Positions 32,818-40,739 of a DNA stretch of 64,000 bases are shown here, piece after piece. The DNA is from Desulfomicrobium sp. UBA5193 (GTDB taxonomy: Bacteria > Desulfobacterota > Desulfovibrionia > Desulfovibrionales > Desulfomicrobiaceae). The stretch covers positions 186,001-250,000 of the forward strand of contig DHWB01000004.1 in assembly GCA_002412965.1 (NCBI GenBank), in the 5' to 3' direction. The number at the start of each line of letters is the position of its first letter. The first letter of the stretch is position 1. Position numbers and translations under genes: made by a program. A model generated the notes under the pieces. The model was not told the DNA's origin. It ran no database searches and saw only the letters and a program-made list of their open reading frames with translations.

Positions 32818-34200
32818 CTATCCTGCATATGGCTCGGGCGAGACATATTCCTCCATGACCCAGCCCCGTAGATCCTCCTGCCCCTCGATATCCACATAGA
32901 ACCATCCGGGCGCGCTGCCGATCACGCGCAGCCGTGTGTAACGCTCGACCTGGGCGATGACTTCCTCGGTCTTGTCCGGGCCGTAACGCACGTTCAACAG
33001 ATCGATGTTCACCGAGACCCTTTCGGGCAAGTTCACGGCCGAGTCGCGGATGGGCTCGACGACCTGATATCCCGTGGGCACCTGACGATAATAGACGTCA
33101 CCAAAGACAAAGTAGGGGATGCCCGCCGAAAAGAAGACGCGGTGGCCAATCGGAAGGCTCATCACGATCAGCCCCAGGGGAGGGCGCACCAGAATGAAGC
33201 CGCTGTTCCAGGGGCGGTAGTACCTGCCCGAATAATAGTGGTACCGCTCATGGCCGTGCAGGATGACGGCATGTCGGGACGGGATATAATGGACCACATG
33301 CTTGACGGGACGGGGGCGGTAGTGCTCCCGGTCGTAGCGGCGGTAATCGGGCTGTGGTCTGTGATAGCTGTCCGGATACCGGTATCCCCCGCGGTAATCA
33401 TCGGACCTGTAATCCCTGCGATGGTCATCATATGTCCGCTTGTTGCGGTAATCATCATACGAGCGGTTCTTGTCGCGGTGATCGTCGGACCGGGAGCCTT
33501 TGCGCTGGTCATCATATGAGCGGCTCTTGTCTCGGCGATCATCCGGCCTGTATTCCTTGCGCTGGTCATCAAACGACCGGCTCTGGTCGTGGCGATCATC
33601 TGAGCCGGATTTCCTGCGGGAGTCGTCATCCCTGCCATTCTTGTCGTCGACGAGCCTGAACGGATTGGTGGTGCCGCGCTGACGGGCGTTGTCGTCACTC
33701 GCTCGACGAGGCGCGACGTTGCTTTCGCGGGGAGCGGACGGTGTCCGGGTTTTTTCTTGCGTATTGAGCCGCATGAATTCCGCCGGAGGCGTAACGCTTC
33801 CCAGACCACTGAACGTGTTGCCGCGCTGCGTCCGATCCTCTCCTCGCTTTCCGCTCCGGGTGTCGGACGCAGTTTCACGCGATTTCTCGCGGTTCGAGCG
33901 CTGAAATCCGCGTGGAGCGGTGTCGTCACGCTGAGGTTCGCCTGCGAATCGGAATGCATCGCCTGTGGCGGAGTTGTTTTTTTGCCTGGTCCGGGATTCG
34001 GCGCGCTGGGCTTTCACCGTTCCTTCTTCCCGCGATTTTTCAGGGTGCTTGCCTGGGAAAGGCTTTTTGAAGCGCGGGTCCATAAGCTCCTGCGCGGGCT
34101 GAGACGAAATTTCCGCGCCTGCGCCCGGTGCTGCCAGAACGTGCAGACAGAAAAGGGTCATCAGGGCGAGCAGGGTCATATTTTTGGGGATGCTATCCAT
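32818..34200 (-). CDS. Secreted Arg/Asp-repeat protein with C-terminal SH3-like domain
   Basis: The 460-aa protein starts with a signal peptide (cleavage near APGAGA). A long disordered basic/acidic region follows, with tandem units of the type RSYDDQRKGSRSDDHRDK (about residues 195-290). Next is a His/Tyr-rich segment (HGHERYHYYSGRYY) leading to a hydrophobic DUF6515-like domain. The C-terminus is a bacterial SH3 domain (NIDLLNVRYGPD, APGWFYVDIEG, GWVMEEYV). It is probably periplasmic or wall-associated and possibly metal- or polyanion-binding. A near-consensus sigma-54 promoter lies 32 bp upstream, next to a sigma-54 two-component system, so it is a likely target of that system. Confidence 0.8.
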   Translation of the reverse strand: MDSIPKNMTLLALMTLFCLHVLAAPGAGAEISSQPAQELMDPRFKKPFPGKHPEKSREEGTVKAQRAESRTRQKNNSATGDAFRFAGEPQRDDTAPRGFQRSNREKSRETASDTRSGKRGEDRTQRGNTFSGLGSVTPPAEFMRLNTQEKTRTPSAPRESNVAPRRASDDNARQRGTTNPFRLVDDKNGRDDDSRRKSGSDDRHDQSRSFDDQRKEYRPDDRRDKSRSYDDQRKGSRSDDHRDKNRSYDDYRNKRTYDDHRRDYRSDDYRGGYRYPDSYHRPQPDYRRYDREHYRPRPVKHVVHYIPSRHAVILHGHERYHYYSGRYYRPWNSGFILVRPPLGLIVMSLPIGHRVFFSAGIPYFVFGDVYYRQVPTGYQVVEPIRDSAVNLPERVSVNIDLLNVRYGPDKTEEVIAQVERYTRLRVIGSAPGWFYVDIEGQEDLRGWVMEEYVSPEPYAG

Positions 34201-34231
34201 GGTTCCTCCTGGAGTGAATCACCTTGCCCAT

Positions 34232-34248
34232 GGCAAGCGTCGTGCCAA
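34232..34248 (-). promoter_or_regulatory. Sigma-54 promoter of the secreted repeat protein
   Basis: On the minus strand TTGGCACGACGCTTGCC matches the sigma-54 -24/-12 consensus TTGGCACG-N4-TTGCW except for the last base. The -12 end is 32 bp from the ATG at 34200, leaving room for the GGAGG ribosome site. Confidence 0.8.
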
Positions 34249-34393
34249 GGTTGGGAATCGTGTGCTTTTACAAAAAGCCCGAGGCCGGCGGCCATGTCAG
34301 CCCGCCGTCCCAAGCCGCGCTCGCCTGTGCGGCCCGTTCACTTCCCGATCCGGGGTGCGCAGACTTTTCACATCAGGTAATTCTTTTCGGGTG

Positions 34394-35731
34394 CTATTCC
34401 AGTCCCAGGCGCTTGAGTTTGTAGATCAGTCCGCGCCGGGTGATGCCCAGGAGTTGGGCCGCGTGGGTGCGATTGCCGCCGGTCTCTTTCAGGGCCGCAG
34501 CTACAGCCTCCACTTCCTGTTGTTCCAGGGTCCTGGTTGCCGTAGGCCGATTCGGGTCCGCTGTGATTCGGTCAGGCGCCGCTTTGGGCACGGCCTTGCG
34601 CACTGCAGGGGGCAGATGTTCGGGCAGGATGACATCCGTCTGGCTCAAGAGGCGCACGTGGGCCATGGCGTTGGCCAGCTCGCGCACGTTTCCCGGCCAG
34701 GGGTGGGCCATGAGGGTCTGGATGGCGGCGCGGGAGAGGCGCTTGTTTTCGGAGGTCCCCTTGTTCAGAAAATATCGGGCCAGCGGGGGGATGTCCTCGG
34801 TCCGCTCGCGCAGGGGCGGAATGTCGATGGTGATGACGTTGAGACGGTAGTAGAGATCCTGGCGAAAGCGTCCGGCAGCGACGTCGGTTTCCAGATTGCG
34901 GTTGGTGGCGGCGATGAGGCGGCAATCGACGATGGCTTCCTTGTCCGATCCGACGGGAGTGATCCGGCCGGTTTCCGTGGCGCGCAGGAGGGATGGCTGC
35001 AATTCCAGCGGCATGTCCCCGATTTCGTCCAGAAAGAGCGTTCCCTCGTGGGCCTCGCGGAAATATCCCTTGCGCTTGGCCACTGCCCCGGTGAAGGCGC
35101 CTTTTTCATGGCCGAACAGTTCGCTGGCCAAAAGGCTCGGAGCGATGGCCGCGCAGTTGACCGGAACCAGGGGCTTGTCGCGGCGGGCGCTTTGGCGGTG
35201 AATGAACTGGGCCACCACTTCCTTTCCGCTGCCGCTCTCGCCGGTCAAAAGGATCGTGGCGTCGCTTGCGGCCACGCGGTAGGCGTCGCGCAGCACGGAG
35301 CGCATGGCCGGGCTTTCGGACACGATGCCGGTCAAGGCCTCGGCTGGAATTTCCCCGGTGGCATCCGGGCGCACGCCCAGGGTGTCGTGAACGGCGGCGA
35401 GCAGTTCGTCCAGGTCCACGGGTTTGGCCAGGTAGTCCACGGCGCCGAGCTTCAGGGCGTCCACGGCCTCGCGCACATCGGCATAGGCCGTGACCAAGAG
35501 AAAGGGCAGCTCGGGATGCGCGCTGCGCGCCCGGCGCAGGAGGTCAAGGCCGCTTGCTCCGGGCATGCGCACGTCGCTGATGACCATGGCCGGGACATCG
35601 ACGGACAGCAATTTCAGCGCTTCGGCGGCGCTGCCCGCTTCCTGCACGGCAAATCCGGCGTCACGCAGCACGCGGGCATAGAGTTCCCGGAAGCGGATTT
35701 CGTCGTCAACAACCAGGATGGACCTGTTCAT
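34394..35731 (-). CDS. Sigma-54-dependent response regulator (NtrC/ZraR type)
   Basis: The 445-aa protein has a receiver domain with Asp53 (ISDVRMPG). A sigma-54 AAA+ domain follows, with Walker A GESGSGKE (164-171) and the sigma-54-contacting GAFTGA loop (211-216), then a Fis-type HTH (NRTHAAQLLGITRRGLIYKL). When phosphorylated it should remodel sigma-54 RNA polymerase at -24/-12 promoters, and one such promoter is found next door at 34232-34248. The start is ATG 35731, overlapping the kinase stop by 4 bp. It is ZraR-like by layout. Confidence 0.92.
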   Translation of the reverse strand: MNRSILVVDDEIRFRELYARVLRDAGFAVQEAGSAAEALKLLSVDVPAMVISDVRMPGASGLDLLRRARSAHPELPFLLVTAYADVREAVDALKLGAVDYLAKPVDLDELLAAVHDTLGVRPDATGEIPAEALTGIVSESPAMRSVLRDAYRVAASDATILLTGESGSGKEVVAQFIHRQSARRDKPLVPVNCAAIAPSLLASELFGHEKGAFTGAVAKRKGYFREAHEGTLFLDEIGDMPLELQPSLLRATETGRITPVGSDKEAIVDCRLIAATNRNLETDVAAGRFRQDLYYRLNVITIDIPPLRERTEDIPPLARYFLNKGTSENKRLSRAAIQTLMAHPWPGNVRELANAMAHVRLLSQTDVILPEHLPPAVRKAVPKAAPDRITADPNRPTATRTLEQQEVEAVAAALKETGGNRTHAAQLLGITRRGLIYKLKRLGLE

Positions 35732-37038
35732 GCGGTTTCCTCGGCAGGTTTGATTCCCAGAATGGTCATGGTCGTGCCTTTGTCCGGACTGGACACGGCC
35801 TGTATCCGCCAACCATGTGCTTCAACCATGCGTTTGACAATGGCCAGACCCAGACCGTGCCCGGTAGCCGAGCCCGAGGTGTAGGGTTTGAAGATATCCG
35901 GGAGCAGTTCCGTCGGGATGCCCATACCTTGATCCTCCACCGCAAGCTGCAGTCTGCGACGGCCCTGCCTGCGCATCGAGACCCGCACTGTCGTGCCCGC
36001 CGGCGAGGCGTGCAGGCTGTTCAGGAGCAGGTTGACGAGGATCTGGCGCAGCATGGATCCGTCAGCGGAGATGGTGGCCGAAGGCACCTCGATGCTCAGC
36101 TCGACTCCGCTCGCCACGAAGTCCGGCCCCATGATCTCGGCCAGTTCTTGGCAGAGCCTGTCGGTGCGCACGGGGGAGAGGTTTGGCGTGCGCTGGCGGG
36201 CGAAGTTCATGAAATTGCCCAGGCGGGAGCTGGCCTTGTCCACTTCGTCCACGATGTGTTCGAGCATGGTCCGGCTCTCTGGCGGGATGTCGGAGCGGGC
36301 CGTGATCTGCTGGGCCATGCCCATGATGATGCCGAGCGGGTTCTTCGTCTCGTGGGCCAGCCCGGCCGCCGCCAGGCCCAGCTCTTCGAGGTGGCCGACG
36401 CGGATGCGCTCGGCGGCCAGTTCTTCGGCCAGCACCCGTCGGCGGATGCCCGCGATCCAGACGGAGATGACCGCCAGGACGCAGACCAGGACCGAAGCGA
36501 AGATGGGGGCCTGACGCTGCCAGAACCAGGAGTTGAAGAAACTCTCCGTGCTGCTGCGAAGGCCCAGGTACATGACCGGGTTGCTCCGTGGCCACAGGCC
36601 AAGGCCAAGATGGGTGGAGTTGAGGGCCTGGGCCCAGTTGGAGGGTATTTGCGTAGGTTTCAGGGGCGCCCAGAGGACGTACATGGCGTCCGTGTCCATC
36701 TCGCCCCTGGTGCTGTTGGACATCAGAAATTCCGGGGGCGTCCCGCTCTGGACCAGGCGGCCGTAACGGCCTTCGACCACGACAAAGAAGGTGCGGGAGT
36801 CGCGGATGATGCTGGTCAGCACTGTCTCCACCTGCTTCCAGTCCGTCATTTCGCCGTTGCTCAAGGACGCGATGACCGCGTTCAGGGTGTCGAAGCTGTC
36901 CTGGGCGCGCTGGCGCCGCCAATCCATGGAACGTTCGGCATAGCCCTGCCAGGACCAGAAGACCCAGAGGCCCAGGGCCAGGATCATCCCGATGGCGGCG
37001 AGCAGTGGAATGCGGTAAATGCGTGTGCTGTGTTTCAT
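35728..37038 (-). CDS. Membrane sensor histidine kinase (ZraS-like)
   Basis: The 436-aa protein has two membrane helices (about 10-28 and 179-197) enclosing a periplasmic sensor region of about 150 residues. A HisKA domain with His229 (GLAHETKNPLG) and a HATPase domain (QILVNLLLNSL, DQGMGIP, TGHGLGLAIVK) follow. It is the partner of the sigma-54 regulator encoded immediately downstream with a 4-bp overlap. A periplasmic loop of this kind is consistent with sensing envelope stress or metals as in ZraS, but the signal here is unknown. An AAGGAG ribosome site precedes ATG 37038. Confidence 0.9.
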   Translation of the reverse strand: MKHSTRIYRIPLLAAIGMILALGLWVFWSWQGYAERSMDWRRQRAQDSFDTLNAVIASLSNGEMTDWKQVETVLTSIIRDSRTFFVVVEGRYGRLVQSGTPPEFLMSNSTRGEMDTDAMYVLWAPLKPTQIPSNWAQALNSTHLGLGLWPRSNPVMYLGLRSSTESFFNSWFWQRQAPIFASVLVCVLAVISVWIAGIRRRVLAEELAAERIRVGHLEELGLAAAGLAHETKNPLGIIMGMAQQITARSDIPPESRTMLEHIVDEVDKASSRLGNFMNFARQRTPNLSPVRTDRLCQELAEIMGPDFVASGVELSIEVPSATISADGSMLRQILVNLLLNSLHASPAGTTVRVSMRRQGRRRLQLAVEDQGMGIPTELLPDIFKPYTSGSATGHGLGLAIVKRMVEAHGWRIQAVSSPDKGTTMTILGIKPAEETA

Positions 37039-37126
37039 GTGCCTCTCCTTGCAGGCGAGTGCCAAGCAAAGAGCGTGCTAGCTGACTGTTGAAAAATTAC
37101 AAATGTCCAGGCTGCTCAAAAAATGG

Positions 37127-37918
37127 TCAGCCCAAAAGCATCCTGTCCGAGATTTCCGCATCCCCCTGGCTCTGGAATTTTTCCAGCAGATCCTCCACCG
37201 TCAGCCCGGCTTTTTGCTCCCCGCGCACATCGAGGATGATGCGGCCCCGATGCATCATGATCAGCCGGTTGCCCAGGGTCAGGGCCTGATGCATGTTGTG
37301 GGTGACCATGAGCGTGGTCAGGCCGTGCGCGGTGACGATGTTTCGGGTCAGCTCCAGAATCTGGGCCGCTGTTTTTGGGTCCAGGGCGGCGGTGTGCTCG
37401 TCCAGAAGCAGCAGCTCCGGACGGACCAGGGTGGCCATGACCATGGTCAGGGCCTGGCGCTGTCCGCCCGAGAGCAGGCCGGCCCGGTCCTGCAGCCGAT
37501 CTTCGAGGCCCAGCCCGAGCACGCGCAGCCGTTCGCGGAAGACCTCCCGGTCGGCCGGCTTGACGCCACGGGACAGGCCGCGCCGCTGGCCCCTTTTGAG
37601 GGCCAGGGCCATGTTCTGGGCGATGGAGCCGCTGGCGCAGGTGCCCATCAGCGGGTCCTGGAAAACCCGGCCGATGAAGCGGGCGCGCTTGTGTTCGGGC
37701 CAGCGGGTCACGTCCGTCCCGGCCATGGTGATGCTGCCTGAGTCGAGGGCGTGGGTTCCGGCCAGACAGGACAGAAAGGTCGATTTGCCCGCCCCGTTGG
37801 AGCCTATGATGGTGATGAAGTCGCCCTGCTCGATGTCGATGGACAGGTCCCGGATGCTGTGCACTTCGTTCACACTGCCCCGGTGGAAGTATTTGTTGAC
37901 GGTTTGGGCGCTGATCAT
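37127..37918 (-). CDS. ABC transporter ATPase, amino-acid/TrpXYZ-like family
   Basis: The 263-aa ATPase has Walker A GSNGAGKST, signature LLSGGQRQAL, Walker B LLLLDEH with an unusual His after the Glu, and the switch THNMHQA. Its closest layout is the ATPase of DUF534-type (ABC_sub_bind) importers, where the partners are a BPD-type permease and a periplasmic protein. It overlaps the permease gene by 4 bp (ATGA). No substrate-binding protein is encoded adjacent, so the full transporter is not present at this site. Confidence 0.85.
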   Translation of the reverse strand: MISAQTVNKYFHRGSVNEVHSIRDLSIDIEQGDFITIIGSNGAGKSTFLSCLAGTHALDSGSITMAGTDVTRWPEHKRARFIGRVFQDPLMGTCASGSIAQNMALALKRGQRRGLSRGVKPADREVFRERLRVLGLGLEDRLQDRAGLLSGGQRQALTMVMATLVRPELLLLDEHTAALDPKTAAQILELTRNIVTAHGLTTLMVTHNMHQALTLGNRLIMMHRGRIILDVRGEQKAGLTVEDLLEKFQSQGDAEISDRMLLG

Positions 37919-38799
37919 CGGGCGAATCTCCTTTTGAGCATGGGCGAGGTCAGGGCCACGATGACCAGGAACGCGGTGATCAGGTTCAGGTCGCTGGGCG
38001 TAACGGAGAATCCGCCGAGATTGATCCCTAGCGCCAGGGCGATGGCCGTGCGGTAGAGGATGGACCCGACGATGACCGCAACGCAGGCGCGGGCAATGGT
38101 CGCCTTGCCGAAGACCGTCTCGCCGAGGATGACCGAGGCCAGGCCCGCGACGATGGTCCCCACTCCCATGTTCACGTCCGCCGCGCCCTGGTTCTGGGCG
38201 ATGATTGCCCCGCTGAACGCGACCAGCGCGTTGGACAGCCCCACGCCGAAGATGATGACGTTGTCCGTGTTCACGCCCAGCGCCGTGATCATCTGCCGGT
38301 TGTCGCCCGTGGCCAGCATGGCCTGTCCGTATTCGGTGTGCAGAAACCAGATCAGCCCCGCCGTGATCAGACCGGCCACAAGGAAAAAGAACAGGGGCGT
38401 GACCTGATAAAGCGGCAGGCCGAGCTCCTCCAGGTCCGTCAGCACCGAGGGCGTGCCCAGGAGGGCCACGTTGGGGCCGCCCATGATCCGGATATTGATG
38501 GAGTACAGGGAGATCATGGTCAGAATGGACGCCAGGAGGTGCAGGATTTTCAGTTTGGTGTTCAGGAGCGCGGTCACGGCTCCGGCCACGAACCCTGCGG
38601 CTGCGGCCAGCAGAAGGGCCAGGTACGGGCTGTGTCCGGCCGTGATGGTCACTGCGCTGACCGAGGCCCCAAGGGGCAGGCTGCCGTCAACCGTCAGATC
38701 CGGAAAATCGAGGATGCGAAAGGTCAGGTACACCCCGAGGGCCATGATGCCGTATAAAAACCCTTGTTCCAGGGCTCCGAGAAAGGCGTAGAGGGTCAT
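37915..38799 (-). CDS. ABC transporter permease, LivH/TrpX-partner type
   Basis: The 294-aa membrane protein has eight or more helices of the branched-chain-type permease family. It has GALEQGFLYGIMALGVYLTFRI at the N-terminus, the FPDLTVDGSLPLGA segment and GVGLSNALVAFSGAI. It is the membrane partner of the ATPase directly downstream. The gene is first in its operon; the 175 bp upstream show no binding-protein gene. The partner protein may be encoded elsewhere in the genome. Confidence 0.87.
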   Translation of the reverse strand: MTLYAFLGALEQGFLYGIMALGVYLTFRILDFPDLTVDGSLPLGASVSAVTITAGHSPYLALLLAAAAGFVAGAVTALLNTKLKILHLLASILTMISLYSINIRIMGGPNVALLGTPSVLTDLEELGLPLYQVTPLFFFLVAGLITAGLIWFLHTEYGQAMLATGDNRQMITALGVNTDNVIIFGVGLSNALVAFSGAIIAQNQGAADVNMGVGTIVAGLASVILGETVFGKATIARACVAVIVGSILYRTAIALALGINLGGFSVTPSDLNLITAFLVIVALTSPMLKRRFAR

Positions 38800-38974
38800 G
38801 TTGTGCTGGTGCTAAAGGTGGATGTGGGGGCGCGCTGCGCCCGATGAGCGGCACATACATGGGGGCCGAAGGGAGGACAAGCAGGACGCGGGAAGGATTT
38901 TATTCAGGCCGTGGCTTGAGATTTTCGAGGCGCGAAAAGCGTGTTCACTTTTGTTGCGGATGGTGGGCAGGCCT

Positions 38975-40315
38975 TTAGCGCAGGCAAAACAGGATATAGA
39001 GCGCACAGGCACCCAACTGGATCAGCGTGGCCGGGACGCCGAAGCGGGCGAAGGCGCCAAAGGTGATCCGTTCGCCCGCCTCGCGAGCTGCGGAGACGGC
39101 GATAATGTTCGGGATTGCTCCAAGCATGGTTGCATTGCCGCCCAGAGTCACCCCGAAGAGCATGGACAGGATGATGAATTTCGACTCGCCGGGCATGGCG
39201 GCAACGCCTGCGGTTGTCTGCGCGGCATTCAGAAAGCCGGTGTCGAGCAGATAGGTGACCAGGGTTGGCAGCATGACCGCCGCCAAGGGGATGTTCGGCA
39301 TGACGCTTGAGAGCGCGCCGAGGGAGAACAGAATCCAGATGGCGGTGACGAGCGCGTTGTCGCCGAGTATCCCGGACAGAAAGTGTCCCGTGGCGGTGAA
39401 GACGCCCGAGGCCTCCATGGCGGCCACGATCATGAACACGCAATCGAAGAAGAGGATCGTCTCCCAGTCGATGCTGCGGATGACGCGTCCGAAATCGGCA
39501 AGTCCCGTGACGTGGACAACGATCAGGGCCAGGGTGCCAGCGACGATGGCCGTGAACACGGGAGAGATTGGCACTGGCAGGTATTCGCCTGTCAGAAAAA
39601 GGAGCACCGCTGCCGTGAAAATGATGGCGAGCAGGGAAAGCGCCGTGGGGTTTTGGATGCAGGCCTTTTGCGAGGGGGCTTGCGGATTGGCCGCCTCTTT
39701 GCGACGTGCGGTCCAGATCGTCGGGAACAGGAACGGGGAAGAGAGGAAGAGCGCGCCCATGGCTGTCATCGCGCCCGGCGTGACCTCGCGCAGATAGGTT
39801 AAAAAGTCCATCTTGAGCGCGGTCCCGACGATGTAGGAGGGGACGCCGCCGATCAGCGTCAGGAGGCCCGCGCCGTTGGCGATGAAGACCAGGAGGATGA
39901 TGACCGGCATGAGCGGCATGGCGAACAGGCGCGCCACTTCTGCGCACAGGGGCAGAAAGAGCAGGACCACCGTGGCGTTGGGAAAGACCGCGCAGAGCGG
40001 GGCGACAACCGCGAAGAGCAGAACGAGTAGGAGACGGCCGTCTCCGCGCGCGAGGCGAAAGAGCCTTTGGGCCAGCACCGGGAAAATGTTGGTCGGTTCC
40101 AGACAGCGGATTATGACCATGCTCGCGATAAAAAGGGAATTGATGGAATAGACCGCCAAAATGCCTGCGCTGCGGACCTCGGTCGTGATGATGCCCGTGA
40201 CCATGAGCGCGCTGACCCCGAGCAGGGCGACCAGGGCCATGTGCAGGAGGTTCAGGGAGATGCCGAGGATGACGAGCGCGAAGACCGCGATGCAAATGTA
40301 GCCGTCAATGCCCAT
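38975..40315 (-). CDS. Ion transporter of the ArsB/NhaD/CitM superfamily
   Basis: The 446-aa polytopic protein has about 11-12 helices with the two inverted-repeat halves of the ion-transporter superfamily. The first half has LCAVFPNATVVLLFLPLC and ANGAGLLTLIGGVPSYIVG; the second has SVMPNIPLAAVMLPTLV and FGVTLGGNATMLGAIPNIIAV. The substrate could be sodium, arsenite or an organic anion; no arsenic genes are adjacent. The start is ATG 40315 with a GGAG site; a longer frame to 40633 is soluble-type shadow sequence. It stands alone. Confidence 0.85.
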   Translation of the reverse strand: MGIDGYICIAVFALVILGISLNLLHMALVALLGVSALMVTGIITTEVRSAGILAVYSINSLFIASMVIIRCLEPTNIFPVLAQRLFRLARGDGRLLLVLLFAVVAPLCAVFPNATVVLLFLPLCAEVARLFAMPLMPVIILLVFIANGAGLLTLIGGVPSYIVGTALKMDFLTYLREVTPGAMTAMGALFLSSPFLFPTIWTARRKEAANPQAPSQKACIQNPTALSLLAIIFTAAVLLFLTGEYLPVPISPVFTAIVAGTLALIVVHVTGLADFGRVIRSIDWETILFFDCVFMIVAAMEASGVFTATGHFLSGILGDNALVTAIWILFSLGALSSVMPNIPLAAVMLPTLVTYLLDTGFLNAAQTTAGVAAMPGESKFIILSMLFGVTLGGNATMLGAIPNIIAVSAAREAGERITFGAFARFGVPATLIQLGACALYILFCLR

Positions 40316-40739
40316 CGTGAAACTCCAGCGGAATGCGGTTTGTGATGACGGAGCAGGGCGGGGATCATCCTGCCTTTGGTTTCGACACTTGTAAACGACG
40401 GCCAGCTGGCGGAGCGGGAAATGAGTCGATCCAGGCAACCATGGTGCGTTTTTTCGCGAGCGCATTTCCCGGGGCACCAATTCTGCCTTGCCATGCATTT
40501 TCACCGGGTCTACAGATCCGCAGGCTCGGCGGGATCTTCGCACGGTTTTTCGCATCCCCCATTCGCGTAGGATTTCTCCGGCAACATGGAAACCACTATG
40601 AGGACTTAAGTGCTGACTCGATATGGCCTTCATGGTAGGGGAGCGCAGGAGATCTTGCGGGTCTTGGCTGCGAGCTTTGACAGGAGCTTCGCGCTTCCGA
40701 TAGGGCAGAGCCCAATCTCACCGTCTGACCGAGGTCCCC
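40316..40739. other. Intergenic region between divergent transporter and recQ
   Basis: This 424-bp region has no frame with a ribosome site and coding-like content. It should contain divergent promoters, but none is clear. A curious near-match to the universal M13 forward primer site (CGACGGCCAG) occurs near 40393-40406 and is treated as chance. Confidence 0.4.

Noticed and set aside
34184..35884. 566-codon plus-strand frame opposite the sigma-54 regulator
   Set aside because: Antisense shadow; the minus-strand protein has receiver, AAA+ and HTH motifs.
38904..40295. 463-codon minus-strand frame overlapping the ion transporter gene
   Set aside because: Same strand, different frame, translation is Arg/His/Pro-rich; the membrane-protein frame is clearly the coding one.
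40389..40406. Near match to the M13 forward primer site in the recQ upstream region
   Set aside because: One base is missing compared with the vector sequence and no other vector sequence surrounds it, so chance is likelier than contamination.
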